In this document: positions 5,807-12,888 of the stretch, piece by piece
Position numbering within the stretch: position 1 is the first letter of the stretch
Layout: each line of letters starts with the position of its first letter
Translations under genes and position numbers: made by a program
Notes under the pieces: model-generated
The model's input: the letters and a program-made list of their open reading frames with translations, nothing else
What the model was told of the DNA's origin: nothing
Database searches by the model: none
NCBI GenBank assembly: GCA_004366195.1
Contig: ML214221.1
Coordinates: 9,859 to 23,599, forward strand
Origin: Actinomycetota bacterium
Lineage (GTDB): Bacteria; Actinomycetota; UBA4738; HRBIN12
Length of the DNA: 13,741 nucleotides
Direction: 5' to 3'

Positions 5807-7627
5807 GTGCGCAAGGTCGAGGTCACCTTCCGTCCCCACGACAAGGTGACGCGCGTGCCGGAGGGCACGACGCTGTTCAACGCGGCCCACTGGATCGGCC
5901 TGCCGATCGAGTCCACCTGCGGCGGCCGGGGCACGTGCGGGAAGTGCCGGGTCCGGGTGCTCGCGGGCGAGGTCGAGATCACCCCGGCCGACCGCCGGTG
6001 GCTCTCCGAGGAGGAGCTCGCCGAGGGCTGGCGCCTGGCGTGTGAGTCGGTCCTCGCGGGCGACGTCGAGTGCTTCGTGCCGGCGCTGATGCGCGTGCCG
6101 AAGGCCGCGACGATGGGGCTCTCGCGGTTCGTGCTCCTCGAGCCCAACGTCCACAAGGTCCACCTGGTGCTCGACCCGCCCACGCTGGAGGACGCGCGTT
6201 CCGACGTGGAGCGGATCCGCGCGGCCCTGGAGGCCGAGGGGTACGGCGTGCGGATCGAGCTCCCGGTCCTCCGGCACCTGCCGATCGTGCTCCGCACGGC
6301 CGGCTTCGACGTCACCGCCGTGCTCTGCGGCGAGCACCTCGTGGCCGTCGAGCCGGGCGACACCACCGACGTCTCCTACGGCGTGGCGGTGGACGTGGGG
6401 ACGACGACGGTCGTGGCGACCCTCATGGACCTCACCACGGGTGCCGCGGCGGGCGTGGCCTCGAACCTGAACGCCCAGGCCCCCTTCGGCGCCGACGTGA
6501 TCTCGCGCATCGCGCGCACCCGGATGGAGGAGACCGCCGCGGCCGAGCTGCAGCGCACGGTGATCGGGACGATCAACGGGCTCCTCGAGGAGGTCTACGC
6601 CGCGGCCGGGGTCGGGCCGGAGCGGACGTACGAGATGGTCGTGGCCGGGAACGCGACCATGCTGCACCTGCTCCTCGGGGTGGACGCGCACGCCATCAGC
6701 GTCGCGCCCTTCGTCCCCGCCTTCCGCGAGCCCCTGGACCTCCCCGCCGCCGCCCTCGGCATCCGGATCCATCCCGAGGGCCGGATCCAGCTCCTGCCCT
6801 CGATCGGGGCCTACGTCGGCGCCGACATCGTGGCGGGGATCCAGGCCACGGGGCTCACCCGCGAGCCGGAGCTCCGCCTGTTCGTCGACGTCGGCACGAA
6901 CGGCGAGATCGTGCTCGGCAACGCCGACCGGGTCCTCGCCACGGCCTCACCGGCCGGTCCGGCCTTCGAGGGCGGCCACATCCGGGCCGGGATGCGCGCG
7001 GCCGACGGCGCGATCGAGGGCGTCTCGCTCACCGAGGGCGAGGTGCGGCTCCAGGTGATCGGCGATGCCGAGCCCCGCGGCATCTGCGGCTCGGGCCTGA
7101 TCGACGCCGTCGCCCAGCTCCGTCTGGCCGGCCTCCTCGACGCGAGCGGGCGCCTCGTCGCTCCGGAGCAAGTCCCGGACCACCCCCTCGCCGATCGCCT
7201 CGTGGAGCTGGACGGGATGCGCGCGTTCCTCCTCGCCCCCGACGTGCCGCTCACGCAGCGGGACATCCGCGAGCTCCAGTCGGCGAAGGGCGCCATCTCG
7301 ACCGGGATCAACGCGCTCATGGAGATCCTGGGCGTGACGGCCGCCGACCTCCACCAGGTCCTGCTCGCCGGCTCCTTCGGCACCTACATCAACCCGGCGA
7401 GCGCTCGGGTGATCGGGCTCGTCCCGCCGGTGCCGGTGGACCGGATCGTGGCCGTCGGCAACGCAGCCGGCGAGGGTGCGAAGATGGCCTTGCTCTCGTT
7501 CCGCGAGCGCGAGATGGCCTTCGACCTGATCCGCCGGGTCGAGTACGTGGAGCTCTCGGGACAGGAGGGGTTCAACGAGGCGTTCCTTCAGGCCGTGCGG
7601 TTCCCCGAGCTCGAGGAGGTGACGTGA
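5807..7627 (+). CDS. Reductive activator of corrinoid proteins (RACo-like, [2Fe-2S] ferredoxin plus ASKHA ATPase)
   Basis: A 606-residue protein that uses ATP and low-potential electrons to reduce accidentally oxidised Co(II) corrinoid back to Co(I). The N-terminal 95 residues form a plant-type [2Fe-2S] ferredoxin domain with cysteines 38, 44, 47 and 79 (C-x5-C-x2-C-x31-C). After a linker and middle domain, the ASKHA/DUF4445 region shows phosphate-binding-like motifs AVDVGTTTVVA (194-204) and FVDVGTNGEI (359-368). ICGSGLIDAV (426-435) and LLAGSFGTYINP (519-530) follow. The length agrees with RACo proteins (about 600-650). The GTG start at 5807 follows GGAGG (5795-5799) by seven bases and sits 15 nt after the preceding stop. 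Its place beside the corrinoid protein supports the assignment. It is the [2Fe-2S] type, unlike RamA, which carries [4Fe-4S] centres. Confidence 0.93.
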   Translation: MRKVEVTFRPHDKVTRVPEGTTLFNAAHWIGLPIESTCGGRGTCGKCRVRVLAGEVEITPADRRWLSEEELAEGWRLACESVLAGDVECFVPALMRVPKAATMGLSRFVLLEPNVHKVHLVLDPPTLEDARSDVERIRAALEAEGYGVRIELPVLRHLPIVLRTAGFDVTAVLCGEHLVAVEPGDTTDVSYGVAVDVGTTTVVATLMDLTTGAAAGVASNLNAQAPFGADVISRIARTRMEETAAAELQRTVIGTINGLLEEVYAAAGVGPERTYEMVVAGNATMLHLLLGVDAHAISVAPFVPAFREPLDLPAAALGIRIHPEGRIQLLPSIGAYVGADIVAGIQATGLTREPELRLFVDVGTNGEIVLGNADRVLATASPAGPAFEGGHIRAGMRAADGAIEGVSLTEGEVRLQVIGDAEPRGICGSGLIDAVAQLRLAGLLDASGRLVAPEQVPDHPLADRLVELDGMRAFLLAPDVPLTQRDIRELQSAKGAISTGINALMEILGVTAADLHQVLLAGSFGTYINPASARVIGLVPPVPVDRIVAVGNAAGEGAKMALLSFREREMAFDLIRRVEYVELSGQEGFNEAFLQAVRFPELEEVT

Positions 7628-8229
7628 CGGAGAAGCGGCCCCTCGCCCTCGTCGTGTGCGGCGCCCTCGCCCGCGAGGTTCGCGGGATCGCGGCCCGCCG
7701 AGGCTGGGACGCCGACCTCCTCACGATCCCCGCCCTCGATCACCTCTCGCCGAGGAAGATCGTGGAGGACGTGGAACGCGAGCTCGCCGGGCTCGACGGC
7801 CGCTACGAGCGCATCGTCGTCGTCTACGGCGACTGCGGGACCTTCGGCGCCCTCGATCGGATCCTCGAGCGCTACGGGGCCGTCCGCACCGAAGGGCCCC
7901 ACTGCTACGAGATGTACGGGGGAGCCGAGCTCGCCGCCGAGGCCGACCGGCGCCTGTCTACCTTCTTCCTCACCGACTGGCTGGTGCGCAACTGGGAGCG
8001 GGCGGTGGTGGACGGGCTCGGGATCGGCCGCTTCCCGTTCCTGCGGAACACGTACTTCGACCACATCACCGACGTGCTGTACCTGCGCCAGTCGCCGGAG
8101 CCGTCGCTGGAGGCCAAGGCGCGGGAGATCGCCGACTTCCTCGGCGTGCCGCTCGAGATCCGAGACGTCGGCCTCGGCGATCTGGAGCGGAGGTTGATCG
8201 AGCTTGTGGAGGAACCGGCTCCGTCTTGA
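7624..8229 (+). CDS. DUF1638 family protein in methyltransferase operon
   Basis: A 201-residue soluble protein matching the DUF1638 family, whose members are often found beside MttB-like and corrinoid-activation genes. No activity is firmly known to me. Visible conserved-looking stretches are ALVVCGALAREV (8-19), VVVYGDCGTFG (65-75), GPHCYEMYGG (91-100), FFLTDWLVRNWER (114-126) and RNTYFDHITDVLYL (141-154). Cys12, Cys71, His93 and Cys94 lie in these stretches and could bind a metal or sulfur compound, but this is an inference. The GTG start overlaps the RACo stop by four bases (GTGA) and follows a GAGGAGG. The end overlaps the next methyltransferase by 26 nt. Such tight coupling suggests a product needed in step with the methyltransferases, for example for cofactor or substrate handling. 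Confidence 0.85.
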   Translation: MTEKRPLALVVCGALAREVRGIAARRGWDADLLTIPALDHLSPRKIVEDVERELAGLDGRYERIVVVYGDCGTFGALDRILERYGAVRTEGPHCYEMYGGAELAAEADRRLSTFFLTDWLVRNWERAVVDGLGIGRFPFLRNTYFDHITDVLYLRQSPEPSLEAKAREIADFLGVPLEIRDVGLGDLERRLIELVEEPAPS

Positions 8230-9589
8230 CGTCCTCTCCGAGGAGCAGGCCGAGCGGGTCCACGACGCCGCCCTGCGGCTCCTCGAGGAGGTCGGCGTGC
8301 GCTTCTCCTTCGAGCCGGCGCTCCGGCGCTTCCGCGAGGCCGGGTGCGAGGTCGAGGGCGACCTCGTGCGCCTGGACCGCGGGTTCGTCGCCGAGCGGCT
8401 CGCGGAGGCGCCGGCCTCGTTCACCGTCCACGGGCGGAACCCCGAGCGGAGGGTCGAGGTGGGGGGCGAGCACCTCGCGCTCGCTCCGACCGGCGGGTGC
8501 CCCTTCGTCCTCGACCCCGAGGGCGGGAAGCGGCCCCCGACGGCCGAGGACCACGCGACGTTCGTGCGGTTCACCCACGCCGTCCCCCTCTTCGACCTGA
8601 ACGAGAGCGGGATCGTGGAGCCCGCCGACCTCCCGGTCGCGAGCCGCCACCTCGACATGGACCTCGACGTGCTGCGGTGGTCCGACAAGCCCTACTTCCC
8701 CGTGGGGGCCACCTACGAGGCCGCTCGCGACTCGGTGGACCTCGCGGCGATCGCCTTCGGCGGCCGGGATGCGATCGCCGAGCGGCCGGTGATGCTCGCG
8801 ATCGTGAACCCCATCAGCCCCCTCTTCTACGACGACCGCATGGCCGGCTCGCTCGTGGCCTACGCCGAGGGTGGCCAGCCGGTCGTCCTCATGCCCTTCA
8901 CCTTCGCCGGCGGCACGGCGCCGCTCGCGCTCGCCGGGTCCCTCGCGCAGATCGTGGCGGAGGTGCTGGCCGGTGTCTGCCTCGTGCAGGTCGTCCGACC
9001 CGGGTGCCCGGTCGTGATGGGCGGCGCCGTCTCCGAGCTCGACCTCCACAGCGGCGAGCCCCGGTACGCGACCGCCTTCCACGGGCTCGCGATGCTCGCC
9101 GCCGGACAGCTCGCCCGCCGCCTCGGGCTGCCCTTCCGGGGGGGCGGGGGGTTCACCGGCTCGCCGGCGCCGGACGTGCGAGCGATGCGGGAGTCGCTCA
9201 TGGCCCTGTGGCCGGCGCTGCTCTCCGGCCCCCACGTGATCCTCCACGCCGCCGGGTGGATCGAGGGGTCCCTCGCCGCCTCCATCGAGAAGATGGCAGA
9301 GGACGTGGCCGCGCTCGAGGTGTTCCACGACCTCCTCGAGGCCGAGATCCCCGTGGACGAGGAGTCCCTCGCCCTGGACGCCTTCCGCGAGGTCGGTCCC
9401 GGCGGGACCTTCCTCGGCGCGGCCCACACCCTCCGGCACTTCCGGGAACGGGTCGCGCACGCCCCCCACGAGCCCCTCGACTGGCGGGCCTGGCTCGAGC
9501 GCTACGAGGACCCGGGGATGGACCCCGCCGTCGAGGAGGAGCTCCGCGCGTTCGTCGCCCGCCGCAAGCGCGAGCTCGAGGGGACCTGA
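8204..9589 (+). CDS. Divergent MttB-superfamily methyltransferase (paralog 2)
   Basis: A 461-residue protein clearly related to the first methyltransferase of the operon. LDVLSEEQAERVHDAALRLL (8-27) matches the N-terminal family segment, and EVGPGGTFLGAAHTLRHFRE (396-415) matches the C-terminal one. It has no internal stop, so no pyrrolysine. It is shorter than paralog 1 and differs at several family positions: SKAPDWQAG becomes SPAPDVRAM (320-328), and GPGGHYL becomes GPGGTFL. It may therefore act on another substrate, on a partly demethylated intermediate, or in a non-methyltransferase role. The TTG start at 8204 has a CGGAGG about ten bases upstream and overlaps the DUF1638 gene by 26 nt. 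The start codon is less certain than the identity; the next in-frame candidates would remove the first family-conserved helix. It is the last gene of the operon, before a probable terminator. Confidence 0.8.
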   Translation: MWRNRLRLDVLSEEQAERVHDAALRLLEEVGVRFSFEPALRRFREAGCEVEGDLVRLDRGFVAERLAEAPASFTVHGRNPERRVEVGGEHLALAPTGGCPFVLDPEGGKRPPTAEDHATFVRFTHAVPLFDLNESGIVEPADLPVASRHLDMDLDVLRWSDKPYFPVGATYEAARDSVDLAAIAFGGRDAIAERPVMLAIVNPISPLFYDDRMAGSLVAYAEGGQPVVLMPFTFAGGTAPLALAGSLAQIVAEVLAGVCLVQVVRPGCPVVMGGAVSELDLHSGEPRYATAFHGLAMLAAGQLARRLGLPFRGGGGFTGSPAPDVRAMRESLMALWPALLSGPHVILHAAGWIEGSLAASIEKMAEDVAALEVFHDLLEAEIPVDEESLALDAFREVGPGGTFLGAAHTLRHFRERVAHAPHEPLDWRAWLERYEDPGMDPAVEEELRAFVARRKRELEGT

Positions 9590-9595
9590 TCCAGA

Positions 9596-9639
9596 GCCGT
9601 CCCGGACGGCCCTACGGAGAGCCGCGTAGGCCGGTTTTC
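9596..9639 (+). terminator. Probable intrinsic terminator of the demethylation operon
   Basis: Seven bases after the last stop, GCCGT-CCCGG-ACGGC (9596-9610) can form a short hairpin. An overlapping stem pairs GGCC(C)TACG (9608-9616) with CGTAGGCC (9625-9632), with one bulge. It is followed by GGTTTTCC and a long pyrimidine tract. The T-run is only four bases, so termination may be partial or may depend on the U/C-rich tail. Confidence 0.45.
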
Positions 9640-9662
9640 CTCTCTCTCTCTCTCTCTCTCTC
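9640..9662 (+). repeat. CT dinucleotide microsatellite (23 nt)
   Basis: An uninterrupted run of eleven and a half CT units lies between the demethylation operon and the regulator/ABC operon, directly before a 13-bp inverted repeat. Such tracts can change length by slippage. It covers the place where the -35 element of the next promoter would fall if TAGGAT (9674-9679) is its -10. It may alternatively serve as the pyrimidine tail of the upstream terminator. Confidence 0.9.
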
Positions 9663-9669
9663 GTTCGCT

Positions 9670-9701
9670 CCGCTAGGATGCGCGATGACGCATCCTAGCG
9701 G
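9670..9701. promoter_or_regulatory. Perfect 13-bp inverted repeat over a possible -10 element, putative operator
   Basis: CCGCTAGGATGCG (9670-9682) and CGCATCCTAGCGG (9689-9701) are exact reverse complements around a 6-nt centre, CGATGA. The left arm contains TAGGAT (9674-9679), a plausible actinobacterial -10. Transcription would then begin near 9685, inside the centre. No T-run follows, so a terminator is unlikely on the plus strand. Its place about 28 nt before the winged-helix regulator suggests an autoregulatory operator or a 5' mRNA hairpin. The symmetry is certain; the role is inferred. Confidence 0.6.
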
Positions 9702-9729
9702 ACAGACGGCAGCCCCGGAGGTACGAGCC

Positions 9730-10149
9730 ATGGGCGGAACCAGGGCTCCGATCGACGGTCTGTTCGAGGCCGCGGCGCTTCCCGCGCACCCGACGGGTTC
9801 GGACGCTCCCCCGCCGAACGAGCCCACGGTGTCCACGCTCGCCTGGGGGCCGTTCGCGGTCGACCTGCGGGTCCGCGTGGCGAGGTGCGGCGATCGGCCG
9901 CTCGGGCTGACACCCCTCGAGCTCCGGATCTTCGCATCCCTCGTCTGGGCGCGGGGCGCCGTGCTCTCTCACGCGACGCTCGCCGAGCTCGTGTGGGGTC
10001 GGGCGACCCCCGGGGACGACGAGCGCCTCCACGCGCACGTCCGCCGCATCCGCCGCAAGCTGGAGGCTGCGGGGTGCACGCCCACATGCCTGCGCTCGGT
10101 GCGCGGGGAGGGGTATCGGCTGACGGAACCGGGGGCCGACGATGGGTGA
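9730..10149 (+). CDS. Stand-alone OmpR/PhoB-type winged-helix transcriptional regulator
   Basis: A 139-residue DNA-binding protein. After a Pro/Ala-rich, probably disordered N-terminus of about 35 residues comes a Trans_reg_C winged-helix domain (about 36-133). It contains LGLTPLELRIFASLV (58-72), the recognition-helix segment DDERLHAHVRRIRRKLE (96-112) and the wing SVRGEGYRLTEP (123-134). There is no receiver domain, so it is not a conventional phosphorylated response regulator, and no histidine kinase gene is in view. ATG 9730 is chosen because GGAGGT (9717-9722) lies seven bases upstream. An in-frame ATG at 9685 would add 15 residues and would require a leaderless transcript. It overlaps the ABC ATPase gene by eight bases and probably controls this transporter operon through the palindrome upstream. 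Confidence 0.85.
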   Translation: MGGTRAPIDGLFEAAALPAHPTGSDAPPPNEPTVSTLAWGPFAVDLRVRVARCGDRPLGLTPLELRIFASLVWARGAVLSHATLAELVWGRATPGDDERLHAHVRRIRRKLEAAGCTPTCLRSVRGEGYRLTEPGADDG

Positions 10150-10855
10150 CCCATCGGCCCCCGCTCGGCACGAGCGTTCCCGGACGGCTCCGATCCTCCA
10201 GGCACGGGGGCTACGGAAGAGGTTCGGACCGACCGTGGCCCTCGCCGACGTCTCGCTTTCGCTCCTCGAGGGGGAGATCCTCGCGATCCTCGGTCCGAGC
10301 GGGTCAGGCAAGTCCACTCTCCTGCTGTGCCTCGCCGGGATCCTCCACCCTGACGAAGGTGAGGTCTGGTTCCGGGACCGTTCGCTCTCCTCGCTCCCCG
10401 ACGCGGCGCGGTCGAGCCTCCGCAGACGCGAGTTCGGGTTCGTGTTCCAGCTCGGGCAACTGCTCCCCGAGCTGACGGCGGTGGAGAACGTCGCGCTCCC
10501 GCTGCTCCTCGACGGAGTGGGGGGCCGCGAGGCGCGATCCTGCGCTCGCGCGCTCCTCGACGAGCTCGGTGTCCTCGACGTCGCCGACAAGCGGCCGGGG
10601 GAGATGTCCGCCGGACAGAGCCAGCGCGTCGCCGTGGCCCGTGCCCTCGTCGGCGAACCCGCCGTGGTCTTCGCCGACGAGCCGACCGGCGCCCTGGACT
10701 CGCGGAACGCAGGACAGGTCATGGATCTCCTCGTGGGGGCGGCCCACGCCCGAGGCGCGGCGATCCTCCTCGTCACCCACGATGGGGACGTCGCCTCTCG
10801 GGCCGATCGGCGCATCCTGCTCCGCGACGGCCGGATCGCCGGGGACGATGGATGA
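10142..10855 (+). CDS. ABC transporter ATP-binding protein (LolD/MacB type)
   Basis: A 237-residue nucleotide-binding subunit pairing with the FtsX-like permease that follows. Family motifs are complete: Walker A GPSGSGKST (51-59), Q-loop FGFVFQLGQLLPELTAVENV (98-117), signature MSAGQSQRVAVAR (155-167), Walker B AVVFADEP (174-181), D-loop ALD and H-loop VTHD (211-214). The signature reads SAGQ rather than the usual SGGQ, a tolerated variant. The ATG overlaps the regulator's last codons by eight bases, and the stop overlaps the permease start (ATGA). LolD/MacB-type ATPases drive mechanotransmission rather than classic transmembrane import, for example exporting peptides or lipoproteins or activating cell-wall enzymes. 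The exact cargo is unknown. Confidence 0.95.
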   Translation: MGDPSAPARHERSRTAPILQARGLRKRFGPTVALADVSLSLLEGEILAILGPSGSGKSTLLLCLAGILHPDEGEVWFRDRSLSSLPDAARSSLRRREFGFVFQLGQLLPELTAVENVALPLLLDGVGGREARSCARALLDELGVLDVADKRPGEMSAGQSQRVAVARALVGEPAVVFADEPTGALDSRNAGQVMDLLVGAAHARGAAILLVTHDGDVASRADRRILLRDGRIAGDDG

Positions 10856-12888
10856 GACCCATCCGCGCGCGGCGCTGGCTCGGAACCCTATGGGTGGGGC
10901 TCCGCTTGAGCACGGTCGGGGGCGTGGCCGAGCGGGGTCGCCTCGCCGTGATGGCGGCCGGCTTCGCGATCGCGGGGGCACTCGTTCTGCACGCCCTGAG
11001 CCTCCCCACCGCCCTTGCGCGGTACGACCATCGAGCGGCGCGCCGGAGCGGGATCGCCCTGCAACGCGTTGACCGCAACCTCCCTGCGGCCACGCTGCGC
11101 TGGTTCCTCCCGACCAGCTTCTTCGGCCGCCCGGTCGATGTGTACGTCCTGGAAGGCTCCCCTGGCTCCGCGGTTCCGCCCGGGATCCCTCGCCTGCCGT
11201 CGCCTGGTGAAGCGTTCGTGTCCCCCGCCCTCGCCGACGCGCTGGCGTCCCCATCCGGCTCGCTCCTCCGGCCGCGGGTCCCGGGCAGGGTCGTCGGGGT
11301 CATCGGGGAACCGGGGTTGCTGGAGCCGGACGAGCTCATCGCGTACGTCGGCGCAGCTCCCGACCTGAAGCTCCGGCGCCGCTTCGCTGAGCAGGTGACG
11401 GCGTTCACGCCCGAGGGAAGCAGCTCAGCGCCGCTGAGCCCCGCGGCGCTCGTGCTCCTCTCCCTCGCCGTGCTCTCCGTGCTCCTTCCGCTGGGTCTGT
11501 TCATCTGGACCGTCTCGCGGGTCTCGGCGGCGGTCCGAGAGCTACGTCTGGCGCGGATCAGACTGGTTGGCGGGACCCGGCAGCAGGCTCGGGTGGTGGC
11601 CGCCGCCGAGGTCCTGGTGCCTGCAATCGCGGGGGTCCTGGTCGCGTCGTCGACCTCGGATGTGACGAGGTCCTTCGCGCTCCATGCGGTCTCCGCGCTC
11701 ATCGGACATGGCTTCTTCGAGCGGGATCTCGTCCTGCCGGCACCGCTCACGGCGGCGACCGTCATCGGCATCCCGCTCCTGGCCGTCGTGATCGCGCTCG
11801 CTTCCCTCCGCCGCGTGAACGTCTCCCCCCTCGGTGTGGCGCACCGGACGAGATCGCGTCAGGCCCGCGCCGTCTGGCCGCTCGCCCTCACCCTGGGCTT
11901 GCTCGGCCTCATCGCGTGCTGGGCGGGTCGGGAGCCTCTGCGCCGTCTCCCTGGAGGCATGTCGGCGACGCTCCTGGGCGTCCCGCTCGCTTCGACCCTG
12001 ATGGGCCTCGCGGGGACGGTACCGTTCCTCGTGCGGGTCGCCGCCGGCCACCTCGCGGCGAGGGCGTCGTCCCCCTCGTCGCTCCTCGGGGCCCGGAGGC
12101 TGGAGGCCGGCCCGAGCTCGGCCGGTCGCGCGGCCGCCAGCCTCGCCGCCCTATCGGGCCTCGCCATCGTGCTCGAGGCCATCTTCGCGTCCGCATCCGC
12201 CCGTCAGATGCCGCCGGGCGTGGCGGCCCTCGAACGCGCGGACCTCGTGGTCTCCGCGGTGGAGGTTCCGCCCACCCAGCGCCGGGGGTTCTGGCTCTCC
12301 GTGGCCGACGTGCCGGGCGTGCTCGGCATCGATATCTCGAACATCACCCCGAGTGGCGCCCGCTGCGGGCCACGGTGCGTCGGGGTGATCCACACCGACG
12401 GCGATCCCGCGACCGAGGAGCGGGTGCGGAACGTGACCGATCGGATCGCCCACGCCGAGAGCGCGGAGCAGGTCCGAGCCGACTACGTCGGGTGGGGCAG
12501 TCGCGCGGTGCGCCTCCTCACGTTCGGTGGCCTGTTCGTCGTCATCGTGACGGCCGCGAGCCTCCTGACCACCGCGATCGACGGCGTTCTGGAGCGCCGG
12601 CGCGCCCTCGCCGCGCTCCACGCGATCGGCGCGCCGGGCCGGGTGGTCGCGGGATCCTTGCTGTGGCAGGCGGCGCTTCCCATGGGAACCGCCCTCTCGC
12701 TTGCGATCCCGATGGGGTCGGCCGTCGCCGCGCTCCTGTTCGCCTTCGCGGACCAAGAAGTGTCCCTGCCGTGGGGGCCGATCGGCGTGACCGCCGCCGC
12801 GGCCGCCGCGCTCACGCTCGTGGTGACGGCGCTCTCGCTCCCCTGGGCCCGCTCGACCGCCGATCCGTCATCGCTGAAGGCCGAGTAG
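10852..12888 (+). CDS. FtsX-like ABC permease with two FtsX modules
   Basis: A 678-residue integral membrane protein. TM1 lies near residues 31-50 and precedes an extracytoplasmic domain of about 145 residues. Hydrophobic segments follow near 197-222, 247-266 and 299-318. A middle block has segments near 341-357 and 373-397, then a segment near 430-447 that begins a second module. A second external domain (about 450-550) has a Cys pair, C505 and C509. The final helices are near 555-575, 605-632 and 643-664. The conserved coupling segment after a helix appears twice, as ELRLARIRLVGGTRQQARVV (230-249) and RRRALAALHAIGAPGRVVAG (582-601). This duplicated layout is common in actinobacterial exporters acting as a single-chain permease with a separate ATPase. 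The start overlaps the ATPase stop by four bases. Confidence 0.9.
   Translation: MRPIRARRWLGTLWVGLRLSTVGGVAERGRLAVMAAGFAIAGALVLHALSLPTALARYDHRAARRSGIALQRVDRNLPAATLRWFLPTSFFGRPVDVYVLEGSPGSAVPPGIPRLPSPGEAFVSPALADALASPSGSLLRPRVPGRVVGVIGEPGLLEPDELIAYVGAAPDLKLRRRFAEQVTAFTPEGSSSAPLSPAALVLLSLAVLSVLLPLGLFIWTVSRVSAAVRELRLARIRLVGGTRQQARVVAAAEVLVPAIAGVLVASSTSDVTRSFALHAVSALIGHGFFERDLVLPAPLTAATVIGIPLLAVVIALASLRRVNVSPLGVAHRTRSRQARAVWPLALTLGLLGLIACWAGREPLRRLPGGMSATLLGVPLASTLMGLAGTVPFLVRVAAGHLAARASSPSSLLGARRLEAGPSSAGRAAASLAALSGLAIVLEAIFASASARQMPPGVAALERADLVVSAVEVPPTQRRGFWLSVADVPGVLGIDISNITPSGARCGPRCVGVIHTDGDPATEERVRNVTDRIAHAESAEQVRADYVGWGSRAVRLLTFGGLFVVIVTAASLLTTAIDGVLERRRALAALHAIGAPGRVVAGSLLWQAALPMGTALSLAIPMGSAVAALLFAFADQEVSLPWGPIGVTAAAAAALTLVVTALSLPWARSTADPSSLKAE

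Noticed and set aside
4247..6772. 841-codon open frame on the minus strand, antisense to the corrinoid, folate methyltransferase and RACo genes
   Set aside because: It mirrors the codon periodicity of strong plus-strand genes in GC-rich DNA. Its translation is a low-complexity mix of Arg, His, Gly, Asp and Val with no domain. The opposite strand has full family motifs.
9670..9701. The 13-bp inverted repeat as the operon terminator
   Set aside because: No T-run follows on either strand, and a better candidate with TTTT and a pyrimidine tail lies at 9596-9639.
9685..9729. ATG 9685 as the main start of the winged-helix regulator
   Set aside because: It lacks a ribosome-binding site and lies in the centre of the inverted repeat, whereas ATG 9730 has a well-spaced GGAGGT. 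It is kept only as a possible leaderless alternative.
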